Assembly (NCBI RefSeq): GCF_000013645.1
Contig: NC_007952.1
Span: 1,736,001 to 1,800,000, forward strand
Direction of reading: 5' to 3'
From: Paraburkholderia xenovorans LB400
Lineage (GTDB): Bacteria; Pseudomonadota; Gammaproteobacteria; Burkholderiales; Burkholderiaceae
DNA: 64,000 nucleotides
In this document: piece after piece, positions 38,878 to 47,808 of the stretch
Position numbering within the stretch: the stretch's first letter is position 1
Layout: each line of letters begins with the position of its first letter
Made by a program: the position numbers and the translations under genes
The notes under the pieces: generated by a model
Databases searched by the model: none
The model's input: the letters and a program-made list of their open reading frames with translations, nothing else
What the model was told of the DNA's origin: nothing

Positions 38878-40473
38878 TCATGCCGCCGAGGCTGACGAGG
38901 TGTAAGCGCCCTGGCGAATCGATGCATCGCCGCGATCCTGATGCACGACGGCGCCGCTCTCGATACGGCTGCGGTAATCGTTGAACCAGGCGAGGGCCGC
39001 CTTTTCGATGAATTCGCCGACGTACTGATCCACCGGTTCGATACCGGCTTGCGCCAGTTCGTCCTTCGGGCACGCGCCGATCTTCGCGACCAGCACCGCG
39101 TGGCAGTCGTTGATCGCGCGCACCACCGACGGCAGTTGCTCGTCGTCGCCGTAGCCGCCCTGGCAATACAGGTCCACCCGGCGATGGCCGACGAACAGCG
39201 CTTCGGCAGCCGAGACTTCAAAGATCTGAAACTCGGTGACGTGGCCGAAGTGTTCGTTGACGCGGCCGCCGCCTTTCGTTGCGACCGCAACCAGCACCTT
39301 CATGTCGTCGGCAACGTCGATCTCGCGCGAGACCGCCAGCGCTTCCTGCTTCGCATCGTGCTGCGCCTGGCGCTCGGCTTCCACGCGCTGCTGATATTCA
39401 CGGCGGCGTTCGAGGTCGTAGACCACTTCCATCTGATCGATCTTGTCGAGCGTGAATTCATCGCTGCGGTCTTCGCCCAGCAGGCCGACCGCGTCCGCGC
39501 GGCACTGGCGGCAATGGCGCATCAGATTGGCGCCGCCCATGCAGGCGTCCTGCACGGCCTTGAGTTCCTGCGCGGTCGGTCCGCGCTGTCCGCTCAGGCC
39601 GAAGTGAGTACCGTGCTCGGGCTCCGAGATCAGCGGCATGATGTTATGCAGGAACGCGCCGCGCTTCTTGACCTCGCGGTTGACCTCGTACAGGTGCTCG
39701 TCGTTGATGCCGGGAATCAGCACCGAGTTGATCTTGGTCAGCACGCCGCGCGCGGTGAGCATCTCGAGCCCCTTCATCTGCCGCTCATGAAGGATGCGGG
39801 CCGCCTCGTAGCCGGTCACGCGCTTGTGCTCCCAGAAAATCCACGGATAGATTTTCGCGCCCACCGCCGGGTCGACCATGTTGATGGTGATCGTCACGTG
39901 GTCGATGTTGTACTTGCAGATTTCGTCGACGAGGTCGGGCAGCGCGAGGCCGTTGGTGGACAGGCACAGCTTGATGTCGGGCGCCTGCTCCTGCAGCATC
40001 CGGAACGTCTCGAAGGTTTTCTTCGGACTCGCCAGCGAATCGCCCGGGCCGGCAATGCCGAGCACGGTCATCTGCGGAATTTCGCTTGCGACCGCAACGA
40101 CTTTCTTGACCGCCTGTTCCGGCGTGAGCTTCTGCGAGACCACACCGGGACGCGACTCGTTGGAACAGTCGTATTTGCGGTTGCAGTAGTTGCACTGGAT
40201 GTTGCAGGCGGGCGCCACCGCCACATGCATGCGCGCATAGTGATGGTGGGCTTCTTCCGAGTAGCACGGATGATTCTTGACCTTCTCCCAGATCTCCGCC
40301 GGCATGTCGTCGGGCCCACCCGACGAGCCGCAACTGGCCTTGCCCTCGCCGCCTTGCGTGCCGCAGCCGCCACCGGCGGCGGGAACGTCGATCTTCACAC
40401 CGAGGGGTTTGATCTGGCCGATGCCGATATAGGTCGCTGCGGGCAGGTCGCTCGCATTTGTACTCGCTTGCAT
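38878..40473 (-). CDS. nifB: FeMo-cofactor biosynthesis radical SAM protein NifB
   Basis: From the ATG at 40473 (AGGAG six bases upstream) the protein is 531 residues. The radical SAM cluster motif is CNIQCNYCNRKYDC near residue 92; GIAGPGDSLASP is a SAM-binding segment, and CxxCRADAVG (HCRQCRADAVG) is a NifB-specific cysteine region. The C-terminal ~110 residues (MKVLVAVATKGGGRVNEHFGH on) are a NifX-like domain. NifB makes NifB-cofactor, the precursor of FeMo-co. It is the first gene of the longest operon here. Confidence 0.98.
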   Translation of the reverse strand: MQASTNASDLPAATYIGIGQIKPLGVKIDVPAAGGGCGTQGGEGKASCGSSGGPDDMPAEIWEKVKNHPCYSEEAHHHYARMHVAVAPACNIQCNYCNRKYDCSNESRPGVVSQKLTPEQAVKKVVAVASEIPQMTVLGIAGPGDSLASPKKTFETFRMLQEQAPDIKLCLSTNGLALPDLVDEICKYNIDHVTITINMVDPAVGAKIYPWIFWEHKRVTGYEAARILHERQMKGLEMLTARGVLTKINSVLIPGINDEHLYEVNREVKKRGAFLHNIMPLISEPEHGTHFGLSGQRGPTAQELKAVQDACMGGANLMRHCRQCRADAVGLLGEDRSDEFTLDKIDQMEVVYDLERRREYQQRVEAERQAQHDAKQEALAVSREIDVADDMKVLVAVATKGGGRVNEHFGHVTEFQIFEVSAAEALFVGHRRVDLYCQGGYGDDEQLPSVVRAINDCHAVLVAKIGACPKDELAQAGIEPVDQYVGEFIEKAALAWFNDYRSRIESGAVVHQDRGDASIRQGAYTSSASAA

Positions 40474-40516
40474 GGATATCTCCTCGCAACCGACGGCGGC
40501 CGCGCGAAGCCTGTAA

Positions 40517-40532
40517 AGCCAGATCCATGCCA
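40517..40532 (-). promoter_or_regulatory. sigma-54 (-24/-12) promoter of nifB
   Basis: On the minus strand TGGCATGGATCTGGCT has GG-N10-GC and TGGCATG at -24. Predicted start of transcription is about 40506, 33 bases before the nifB ATG. Confidence 0.82.
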
Positions 40533-40627
40533 CTCGGCGAGAAGGCCTGAATTCAACGCCTCAGGAGATATTTCGCAGTTCTGTATGATCCGGGCACACG
40601 ACCAATCCTCACAATTTCGTTGCGTCG

Positions 40628-40643
40628 TGTCGGTGTTGCGACA
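40628..40643. promoter_or_regulatory. NifA upstream activator site of nifB
   Basis: TGTCGGTGTTGCGACA is a TGT-N10-ACA site with TGTCG/CGACA arms, centred about 129 bp before the predicted nifB start. The rest of the 291-bp nifA-nifB gap shows no gene. Confidence 0.85.
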
Positions 40644-40764
40644 AATCTCACACGAACGCAAACGCCTGCGGTGGCCGACGCATGATGCACACTGAAATGG
40701 AAACGCATCTATCCCCGCGCGCGGGAAAAAGACGGTAGTCGTGGGGCGAAGCCTGCCGCTCCGC

Positions 40765-42483
40765 TCAGAACCTGCGAACCTCAATAGCGTATTTATGCAG
40801 CGCGTAGCCCATTTGCCGGGGCGTGATGCCCAGCAGCCGCGCCGCCTTCGCCTGCACCCAGCCGCAACGTTCCATCGCCCAGATCAAACGCTCGCGTTCG
40901 CCTTCCGGCTTACCGGCCGACGCTGCCGCAAATGCGCGCTCGTCGGCCGCCGGATCCAGTTCGGTCTCGGCGTCCGGGTCCGTGCCGCCGGACCAGGCAG
41001 CCGGCGCCGACGGCGCATCCAGATCATGATGACCATACGGCGGCTGCGACGACGACACTTCGGCGATCGGAATATCGGCGAGGCGCGCGGGACGCACGGC
41101 ATCTTCGCGCTCGATGTAGTGCAGCACCTTCGTCAGGCAGCGATCTTCCTGGCACAGGAACTTGAACCGGTCGATCACGCCGTCGCGCGTCATGGTCGCC
41201 GTGCGCTCGACGCAGTTCTCCAGCTCACGCACGTTGCCCGGCCAGTAGCAGTTCGTCAGCACCCGCATTGCTTCGGCGTCGAAGCGGATCGACTGCGCGT
41301 TCTCGCGGTTGAAACGGGCGAGAAAGTGCTGCGCCATCGCCGGAATATCTTCGCGCCGCTCGCGCAGCGGCGGCAATTCGATGCTGACCACGTTGATGCG
41401 GTAGTAGAGATCCGCGCGAAATTCGCCGGCCTTCACCATCCGTTCGAGGTTGCGGTTGGTGGCGAGAATCAGACGCACATCGACCTTCACCGGCGTCGTA
41501 CCGCCGACACGTTCGAACTCGCGCTCCTGCAGCACACGCAACAGCTTGGCCTGAAACGACGGCGAGATGTCGCCGATTTCATCGAGAAACAGCGTGCCGC
41601 CGTGCGCCAGTTCGAAGCGGCCCTTGCGCTGTCCCTGCGCGCCGGTGAACGCCCCCTTCTCGTGACCGAACAGTTCGCTCTCCAGAAGAGATTCTGTCAG
41701 CGCCGCGCAATTGACCCGCACGAACGAATCGCCGCTGCGCGGCGACAGATTGTGGATCGCGCGCGCGATCACTTCCTTGCCGGTGCCGCTCTCGCCGCGC
41801 AGCAGCACCGTGGTCCGCGCCGGCGCGACCTGGCGCACCTGGCCGAACACCGCCTGCATGGCGGCCGAAACGCCGACCACCTGATCGATCTGCTGGCTCG
41901 GTTTGATCGCCTTCTGCATACGTCTGACTTCATCCTGCATGCTGTCGTGCGCGGCGCTGACGCTGCGCTGAAGCAGCAACGCCTGCCCCATCAGTGTGGC
42001 GACGATCTTCATCAGATGCAGGTCGTCGGCGAATAGGCGGCTCGCGCCAGGATTCACGCAATCCACGGCGAGTACACCCAGCGTGCGCCGGTCGGCATGG
42101 ATCGGCGTCGCGAGCATGGCGATGCACGCCCCCGGCATCTGGTCCGCGCCGCCGGTGCGATTCAGGAACACCGGCTCGTCGTTCACGTCCGGTACGATCA
42201 CGCCGATACCGCTCTTGAACGCGCGGCCCACGATGCCTTCCCCTGGACGAAACTGCAAACGCTGCTGTTCGTCGCGCGAAAGACCCGCGGCGCACAGGCC
42301 GCGCAACTGCCCGTCGGGTTCGGCCAGCACCACAAAGGCGCGTCGCCACTCCATTGTGTGCAGCAGATAGTTCAGGGATTCGCGGAAGGTTTTCGCCACA
42401 TCGAGCGACGAAACCAGCGTCTTGCTCACCTCATAGACGCTGTCCAGCGCTTGCCGGGCGACGGTTGCCTGGATGTTCAGCAT
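40765..42483 (-). CDS. nifA: nif-specific sigma-54 activator NifA
   Basis: From the ATG at 42483 (AAGGAG six bases upstream) the protein is 572 residues. Order: GAF domain (about 1-165), sigma-54 AAA+ domain with GESGTGKE and GAFTGAQGQRKGRFELAHGGTLFLDEIG, then a C-terminal Fis-type helix-turn-helix ending AARLLGITPRQMGYALHKY. The linker after the AAA+ domain contains CQEDRC, the CX4C motif of oxygen-sensitive NifA proteins. No NifL is encoded nearby. It is co-oriented with nifB; its own promoter is not obvious. Confidence 0.97.
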   Translation of the reverse strand: MLNIQATVARQALDSVYEVSKTLVSSLDVAKTFRESLNYLLHTMEWRRAFVVLAEPDGQLRGLCAAGLSRDEQQRLQFRPGEGIVGRAFKSGIGVIVPDVNDEPVFLNRTGGADQMPGACIAMLATPIHADRRTLGVLAVDCVNPGASRLFADDLHLMKIVATLMGQALLLQRSVSAAHDSMQDEVRRMQKAIKPSQQIDQVVGVSAAMQAVFGQVRQVAPARTTVLLRGESGTGKEVIARAIHNLSPRSGDSFVRVNCAALTESLLESELFGHEKGAFTGAQGQRKGRFELAHGGTLFLDEIGDISPSFQAKLLRVLQEREFERVGGTTPVKVDVRLILATNRNLERMVKAGEFRADLYYRINVVSIELPPLRERREDIPAMAQHFLARFNRENAQSIRFDAEAMRVLTNCYWPGNVRELENCVERTATMTRDGVIDRFKFLCQEDRCLTKVLHYIEREDAVRPARLADIPIAEVSSSQPPYGHHDLDAPSAPAAWSGGTDPDAETELDPAADERAFAAASAGKPEGERERLIWAMERCGWVQAKAARLLGITPRQMGYALHKYAIEVRRF

Positions 42484-42657
42484 GGATTTCTCCTTCGTGC
42501 GCCGCGTGTTCGATGCACCAGCGCAACGCGCAAGATCGACGCAAAGGCATAACACCGAAATCAAGCAATTTCTACGCCCGGCGATTCATCCTTCGCGCCT
42601 GCCGATCTCGCGTGCGTAACGACAAAGCCGACAAAAAGAACAGCGGACATTCTCGCG

Positions 42658-42676
42658 TGTCGCTCGCATCGAGACA
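42658..42676. promoter_or_regulatory. possible variant NifA site upstream of iscS
   Basis: TGTCGCTCGCATCGAGACA has TGT and ACA arms but 13 bases between them instead of 10. It is centred about 97 bp before the predicted start, and no normal TGT-N10-ACA occurs in 42484-42737. The 309-bp nifA-iscS gap otherwise has no gene. Confidence 0.3.
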
Positions 42677-42737
42677 AAGACAACAGCAAGAGCGCCAGGG
42701 TCCCGCTGAAACCGCCCGCTCATGCGCGAAAGTCCGA

Positions 42738-42753
42738 TGGCATGGAAGTTGCC
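42738..42753 (+). promoter_or_regulatory. sigma-54 (-24/-12) promoter of the ISC operon
   Basis: TGGCATGGAAGTTGCC fits TGGCACG-N4-TTGC with GG-N10-GC. Predicted start near 42764 gives a 29-base leader before the ATG at 42793. It also rules out an in-frame ATG at 42742 as the start of the gene. Confidence 0.87.
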
Positions 42754-42792
42754 CTGAAGGTCGCATCACCCACCAGCCCTCAGGAGCCTGCG

Positions 42793-44046
42793 ATGCCGGA
42801 TCTCCAACGCGTAGCCAGTACCGGTCCCCGTCTGCGAGGCGCCCACCCCGTGTACCTGGATCATGCCGCCACCACGCCGGTCGATCCGCGCGTGGTCAGA
42901 CGCATGCTGCCGTATCTGACCGAGATGTACGGCAATCCCGCCAGCCGCTCGCACGCTTATGGCTGGGTCGCCGAGGAAGCGGTCGAACTGGCTCGCGAGC
43001 AGGTCAGCTCGCTCGTGAACGCGGACCCGCGCGAGATTGTCTGGACCTCGGGCGCGACCGAATCGAACAATCTCGCGATCAAGGGCGCGGCGCACTTTCA
43101 TCGCGGCAAAGGCAATCACCTGGTGACGCTCGCGACCGAGCACAAGTCGGTGCTCGACTCGATGCGCGAACTCGAGCGCGAAGGCTTCGAGGTTACGGTG
43201 CTGCCGGTGCAGGAAAGCGGCCTCGTCGACCTCGCCGTGTTCGCCGCGGCGCTCAGGCCCGGCACCGTGCTGGCTTCGGTCATGCTCGTCAACAACGAGA
43301 CCGGCATGATTCAGGACATCGCCGCGCTCGGCACGCTCTGCCGCGAGCGGGGCGTCCTGTTGCACGTGGACGCCGCCCAGGCCGCCGGCAAGGTGCCGAT
43401 CGATCTCGCCGCGTTGCCGGTCGATCTGATGTCGTTCTCGGCTCACAAGATATACGGACCCAAAGGTATCGGCGCGCTGTACGTGGGACGCCGGCCGCGC
43501 GTGCGGATCGCGTCGCAGATGCACGGCGGCGGCCATGAACGCGGCATGCGCTCCGGCACGTTGCCCACGCATCAGATCGTCGGCATGGGCGAAGCGTTCT
43601 GGCTCGCGCGCGAGAACATGGCGTCCGAAAACACGCGCATTCAGACGCTGCGCGAGCGGCTGTGGAGCGGCCTGCAAAAGATCGATGCCGTGGAACTCAA
43701 CGGCGATGCCGGGCGCCGCGCGCCTCACTATCTGAACGCGAGCTTCAACTACGTCGAAGGCGAATCGTTGTTGATGGGAATCAAGGAAGTTGCAGTTTCG
43801 TCGGGCTCGGCCTGCACGTCCGCGAGTCTCGAACCCAGTTACGTGCTGCGGGCAATGGGTCGCAACGACGAACTCGCGCACAGTTCGATCCGCTTTTCGA
43901 TTGGCCGCTTCACCACGGCCGACGAGATCGACTTCACGATCGATCTGATCACCCAGGTCGTCGCCCGGCTGCGCGCGATGAGCCCGCTCTGGGACATGGT
44001 GCAGGCCGGCGTCGATCTGCGGACGATCCAGTGGGCAGAGCATTGA
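42793..44046 (+). CDS. iscS: IscS-type cysteine desulfurase under nif control
   Basis: The start at 42793 has AGGAG upstream; the protein is 417 residues. The PLP lysine lies in SFSAHKIYGPKGIGALYVG, the catalytic cysteine in SSGSACTSASLEPSYVLRAMG, and the C-terminal end SPLWDMVQAGVDLRTIQWAEH is the IscS tail that contacts IscU. It is closer to housekeeping IscS than to NifS, though it would often be labelled nifS from its place. It gives sulfur to IscU and heads the ISC gene set. Confidence 0.9.
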   Translation: MPDLQRVASTGPRLRGAHPVYLDHAATTPVDPRVVRRMLPYLTEMYGNPASRSHAYGWVAEEAVELAREQVSSLVNADPREIVWTSGATESNNLAIKGAAHFHRGKGNHLVTLATEHKSVLDSMRELEREGFEVTVLPVQESGLVDLAVFAAALRPGTVLASVMLVNNETGMIQDIAALGTLCRERGVLLHVDAAQAAGKVPIDLAALPVDLMSFSAHKIYGPKGIGALYVGRRPRVRIASQMHGGGHERGMRSGTLPTHQIVGMGEAFWLARENMASENTRIQTLRERLWSGLQKIDAVELNGDAGRRAPHYLNASFNYVEGESLLMGIKEVAVSSGSACTSASLEPSYVLRAMGRNDELAHSSIRFSIGRFTTADEIDFTIDLITQVVARLRAMSPLWDMVQAGVDLRTIQWAEH

Positions 44047-44116
44047 CATACCCGTTCCAGCCGAACCCCCGAACCCCCGGATACGCGAGCATTCAACCAC
44101 CTGTGCGGAGCACCTC

Positions 44117-44563
44117 ATGGCATACAGCGACAAGGTCATCGATCACTACGAGAACCCCCGCAACGTCGGCGCGTTCGATCCGGACGCCGCGAACGTCGGC
44201 ACCGGCATGGTCGGCGCGCCGGCATGCGGCGACGTGATGCGGTTGCAGATTCGCGTCAACCGCGAAGGCGTGATCGAAGATGCGAAGTTCAAGACCTACG
44301 GCTGCGGCTCGGCGATCGCCTCCAGTTCGCTCGTCACCGAATGGGTGCGCGGCCGCACGCTCGACGAAGCGCTCGCGATCAGGAACACGCAGATCGCCGA
44401 GGAACTGGCGCTGCCGCCGGTCAAGATCCACTGCTCGATTCTCGCCGAAGACGCGATCAAGGCCGCCGTGGCCGACTTCCGTTCACGCCAGGCGATTCAG
44501 GGCACTGCCGCCGACAGCCTGCAACTCGCCGACCAACCGGTCTGCTCGTCCAATCCGAACTGA
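44117..44563 (+). CDS. iscU: IscU-type Fe-S scaffold protein
   Basis: The 148-residue protein is very close in character to IscU: MAYSDKVIDHYENPRNVGAFD, GAPACGDVMRLQI, YGCGSAIASSSLVTEW and LPPVKIHCSILAEDAIKAA, giving the three cluster cysteines and the LPPVK motif that HscA recognises. It is not the three-domain NifU (about 300 residues). It begins 70 bp after iscS. The C-terminal 20 residues are extra and end in VCSSNPN. Confidence 0.93.
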   Translation: MAYSDKVIDHYENPRNVGAFDPDAANVGTGMVGAPACGDVMRLQIRVNREGVIEDAKFKTYGCGSAIASSSLVTEWVRGRTLDEALAIRNTQIAEELALPPVKIHCSILAEDAIKAAVADFRSRQAIQGTAADSLQLADQPVCSSNPN

Positions 44564-44590
44564 GTCCATTCAAGCCTGAGAGGAACCACC

Positions 44591-44965
44591 ATGCAAACGC
44601 TCGCCCAACCGGCCGCCGCCACTTCCGGCGCCCTGCCCGCCCTGCTCGAATTCACACGTCAAGCCGCCGCGAAAGTGGCCTCGCTGATCGAGGAAGAAGG
44701 CAACCCCAACCTGAAGCTGCGGCTGTACGTGTCCGGCGGCGGCTGCTCGGGTTTCCAGTACGGCTTCGCGTTCGACGACCAGGTGGCGGACGACGACATG
44801 CAGACCGTCACCGACGGCGTCACCTTGCTGGTCGATTCGATGAGCCTGCAATACCTGCCAGGCGCGCGCGTCGATTATGAAGACGGCCTCGAAGGTTCGC
44901 GCTTCGTCATTCACAACCCCAATGCGCAGAGCACCTGCGGTTGCGGCAGTTCGTTTTCCGTGTGA
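44591..44965 (+). CDS. erpA: ErpA-like Fe-S insertion protein
   Basis: The 124-residue protein matches Erp[68 protein letters not shown], with the three A-type cysteines. It carries clusters from IscU to targets. It lies 27 bp after iscU and 7 bp before the next A-type gene. Its presence in a nif-linked operon suggests a dedicated copy. Confidence 0.88.
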
Positions 44966-44972
44966 GGCAATC

Positions 44973-45296
44973 ATGGCAATCTCACTGACGCCCGCCGCCG
45001 CGAGGCATGTCGAGAAATCGCTGCGCAAACGCGGCAGCGGCATGGGACTGCGCGTCGCGGTCAGGACGAGCGGCTGCTCGGGCTTCGCGTACGCGCTGGA
45101 ATTCGTCGATACCGCCAACGACGAGGATCAGCGCTTCGAAGCGCACGGCGTGACCGTGGTCGTCGATCCGCGCAGCCTGACCATGCTCGACGGCACGGAG
45201 CTCGACTTCGTGCGTGAAGGGCTGAACGAAGGCTTCAGATTTCACAATCCGAATGCCAGGGCGAACTGCGGTTGCGGCGAAAGCTTCGCGGTCTGA
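44973..45296 (+). CDS. iscA: IscA A-type Fe-S carrier
   Basis: The 107-residue protein has the IscA pattern: MGLRVAVRTSGCSGFAYALEFVD, LTMLDGTELDFVREGLNEGFRFHNPNARANCGCGESFAV, with the three cysteines. It is a cluster or iron carrier of the ISC system. It follows erpA and precedes hscA by 23 bp. Confidence 0.92.
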   Translation: MAISLTPAAARHVEKSLRKRGSGMGLRVAVRTSGCSGFAYALEFVDTANDEDQRFEAHGVTVVVDPRSLTMLDGTELDFVREGLNEGFRFHNPNARANCGCGESFAV

Positions 45297-45319
45297 CACA
45301 CCCACTCAAGGACGCGCAC

Positions 45320-47194
45320 ATGGCCCTCCTGCAGATCGCCGAACCCGGCCAGAGCGCCGCTCCGCACCAGCACCGGCTGGCGGCGGGAATCGACCTCGGC
45401 ACCACGAATTCACTGGTTGCCACGGTGCAGAGCGCAGTGGCCCGGGCATTACCCGACGAGGACGGTGCCTGCCTGCTGCCGTCGGTGGTGCGCTACACGC
45501 GCGCCGCCGAACCCGAGGTCGGCCGCCCGGCCCAGGCGCGCCAGGCCGAGGACCCGGTCAACACGATCGCGTCGGTCAAGCGCTTCATGGGACGGCGCCT
45601 CGCCGATCTGCCGGAAGCCGCCTCGCTGCCCTACCGCTTCATCGACCAGACAGGCATGGTCGGACTCGCTACCGCCGCTGGCGAGCGCTCGCCCGTGCAG
45701 GTGTCGGCCGACATTCTGCGGACCTTGCGCGTGCGCGCCGAGGCATCCCTCGGCGGCGAACTGGCGGGGGTTATCATCACGGTGCCCGCCTATTTCGACG
45801 ACGCGCAGCGTCAGGCGACGAGAGACGCGGCGCACCTCGCCGGGCTGACGGTGCTGCGGCTGCTCAATGAACCGACGGCCGCCGCGATCGCGTACGGCCT
45901 CGACCGCGCTGCCGAAGGCGTCTTCGCGATCTACGACCTGGGCGGCGGCACTTTTGATATCTCGATCCTGCGGCTGTCTAAAGGCGTGTTCGAAGTGCTG
46001 GCCACCGGCGGCGACTCGGCCCTGGGCGGCGACGACTTCGATCGCGCCATTGCGCAGTGGTTCTGCAACGGGCACGGTGTCGAAGGCCTCGCCATGCTGG
46101 CGCCCTCCGCGCAGCGCAGTCTGATGATGGCGGCCCGCGCGGCGAAAGAGACGTTATCGCACGCCGGGTCCGCGGTGATCGCGCTTGCGCACGCCGACCG
46201 CAGCATCTGGCAGGCGGCGCTGTCGCGTGCGCAGTTCGCGGAATTGGGCGCCGCGCTCGTCGCACGAACTCTCGCGGCCACGCGGCGTGCGTTGCGCGAC
46301 GCGAAACTCGGCACGGGCGATATCGACGGCGTGGTACTGGTCGGCGGTTCCACCAGGATGCCGCTGGTACGGCACGCCGTGCAGGAATTTTTCGGTCGCG
46401 AACCGCTTGCCGATATCGATCCGGATCAGGTGGTCGCGCTCGGCGCGGCGATCCAGGCCGATGTGCTGGCCGGCAACCGCAATGGCGACGGCTGGCTGCT
46501 GCTGGACGTCTGCCCTTTGTCGCTCGGCATCGAAACGATGGGCGGGCTGGTCGAGAAAATCATCCCGCGCAATTCCACGCTGCCGACCGCGCGCGCCCAG
46601 GAATTCACCACCTTCAAGGACGGCCAGACGGCCATGTCGCTGCATGTCGTGCAGGGCGAACGCGAGAGCGTGGCGGACTGCCGTTCGCTCGCCCGCCTGG
46701 AGTTGCGCGGTATCCCGCCGGCGGTTGCCGGCGCGGCGCGCGTGCGCGTGAGTTTTCAGATCGACACGGACGGCCTGCTCGCGGTCACCGCGCGCGAGCA
46801 GACCACCGGCGTCGAAACGCACGTCGAGGTCAAGCCGTCCTACGGACTGACCGATGTCGAGATCGCCGCGATGCTGCAACAGGCCATCGACGCGTCGCTG
46901 CCCGATATGCAGTTGCGCACGTTGCGCGAGGCGCAGATCGACGCACGCCGTCTGCTCGATGCAACCGAAGCGGCACTGGACAGCGACGCCGCGCTCCTGT
47001 CCGCCGACGAGCTGGCGGCCGTGCGGCGCGCAATGTTCCAGGTCGGCGAGGCGCTGGAGACCGATGCGTGCGTCGATCTGCTCAAGGCTGCGGCGACGGA
47101 TCTCGCGGGCGCGACCGAAACCTTCGCCGCGCGGCGCATGAACGCGTCGATCCGCAATGCGCTCGCCGGACGCAACCTCGATACGCTGGTCTGA
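45320..47194 (+). CDS. hscA: HscA, Hsp70 chaperone of Fe-S assembly
   Basis: From the ATG at 45320 the protein is 624 residues. Hsp70 motifs include AGIDLGTTNSLVAT at the start, VPAYFDDAQRQATRDAAHLAGL, YDLGGGTFDISIL and LVGGSTRMPLVRHAVQEFF; then comes the substrate-binding domain. HscA frees clusters from IscU by binding its LPPVK motif. The usual partner HscB (J-protein) is missing here and would have to come from elsewhere in the genome. A frame-open longer start at 45272 lies inside iscA. Confidence 0.94.
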   Translation: MALLQIAEPGQSAAPHQHRLAAGIDLGTTNSLVATVQSAVARALPDEDGACLLPSVVRYTRAAEPEVGRPAQARQAEDPVNTIASVKRFMGRRLADLPEAASLPYRFIDQTGMVGLATAAGERSPVQVSADILRTLRVRAEASLGGELAGVIITVPAYFDDAQRQATRDAAHLAGLTVLRLLNEPTAAAIAYGLDRAAEGVFAIYDLGGGTFDISILRLSKGVFEVLATGGDSALGGDDFDRAIAQWFCNGHGVEGLAMLAPSAQRSLMMAARAAKETLSHAGSAVIALAHADRSIWQAALSRAQFAELGAALVARTLAATRRALRDAKLGTGDIDGVVLVGGSTRMPLVRHAVQEFFGREPLADIDPDQVVALGAAIQADVLAGNRNGDGWLLLDVCPLSLGIETMGGLVEKIIPRNSTLPTARAQEFTTFKDGQTAMSLHVVQGERESVADCRSLARLELRGIPPAVAGAARVRVSFQIDTDGLLAVTAREQTTGVETHVEVKPSYGLTDVEIAAMLQQAIDASLPDMQLRTLREAQIDARRLLDATEAALDSDAALLSADELAAVRRAMFQVGEALETDACVDLLKAAATDLAGATETFAARRMNASIRNALAGRNLDTLV

Positions 47195-47246
47195 ACTTGC
47201 CTGACCTTACCTCGTTTGACCTCGCCCGAGCCGGGAGCCCAACCTC

Positions 47247-47579
47247 ATGCCGCGCATCCGTATTCTTCCCCACCCCGCGCTCTGTCCGCACGGACAGGAC
47301 CTCGACGTGCGGCGCGGCACTTCGCTGTGCGAGAGTCTGCTCGCGTCCGGTGTCGCGATCGAGCACGCTTGCGAGATGGTCGCCGCATGCGCCACCTGTC
47401 ACGTGTACGTGCGCGAGGGCGGTGCGTCGCTGGCACCTCCCGACGACGAGGAGAGCGACCAGCTCGACCATGCGTGGGGTCTTGACCCGCAATCGCGTCT
47501 CGCATGCTGCGTGAAGCTGCGCGACGCCGACCTGACAATCGAACTGCCGGCACACACACGCAACTTCGCGCGCGGCTGA
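47247..47579 (+). CDS. fdx: ISC-type [2Fe-2S] ferredoxin Fdx
   Basis: The 110-residue protein has cysteines in EHACEMVAACATCHVYVREGG and LACCVKLRDADL, with AWGLDPQSRL, and looks like ISC Fdx. It supplies electrons for cluster formation on IscU. It ends the ISC set 229 bp before nifV, where a new promoter lies. Confidence 0.92.
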   Translation: MPRIRILPHPALCPHGQDLDVRRGTSLCESLLASGVAIEHACEMVAACATCHVYVREGGASLAPPDDEESDQLDHAWGLDPQSRLACCVKLRDADLTIELPAHTRNFARG

Positions 47580-47648
47580 CCACGCACGTCGCATCGCATC
47601 GTAGATCGCACCTGCTTCCTCAACGCTGCATCCATCGCTACACCTGGC

Positions 47649-47664
47649 TGTCCGAAACAGGACA
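47649..47664. promoter_or_regulatory. NifA upstream activator site of nifV
   Basis: TGTCCGAAACAGGACA is a TGT-N10-ACA site with matching TGTCC/GGACA arms, centred about 128 bp before the predicted nifV start. TGTCGC-like half sites also occur just downstream (CGCGACA). Confidence 0.82.
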
Positions 47665-47757
47665 TTCGCGACAGGCTTTCGTTGAGACCGCTTCATCCGG
47701 ACACCCGCGAATGCCGGAAAGCGCCCGCTACAGGCGTCGATGCAACGCAACCTTGCA

Positions 47758-47773
47758 TGGCACAGCACTTGCA
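47758..47773 (+). promoter_or_regulatory. sigma-54 (-24/-12) promoter of nifV
   Basis: TGGCACAGCACTTGCA has a near-perfect -24 box, GG-N10-GC and TTGCA at -12. Predicted start is about 47784, 25 bases before the nifV ATG. Confidence 0.9.
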
Positions 47774-47808
47774 AACAGTGAGACCAAAGGTCAAAAGGAC
47801 AACTTCTC

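Noticed and set aside
42742..42792. An in-frame upstream ATG for iscS
   Set aside because: It lies inside the -24/-12 promoter, upstream of the predicted transcription start; the ATG at 42793 has its own AGGAG site.
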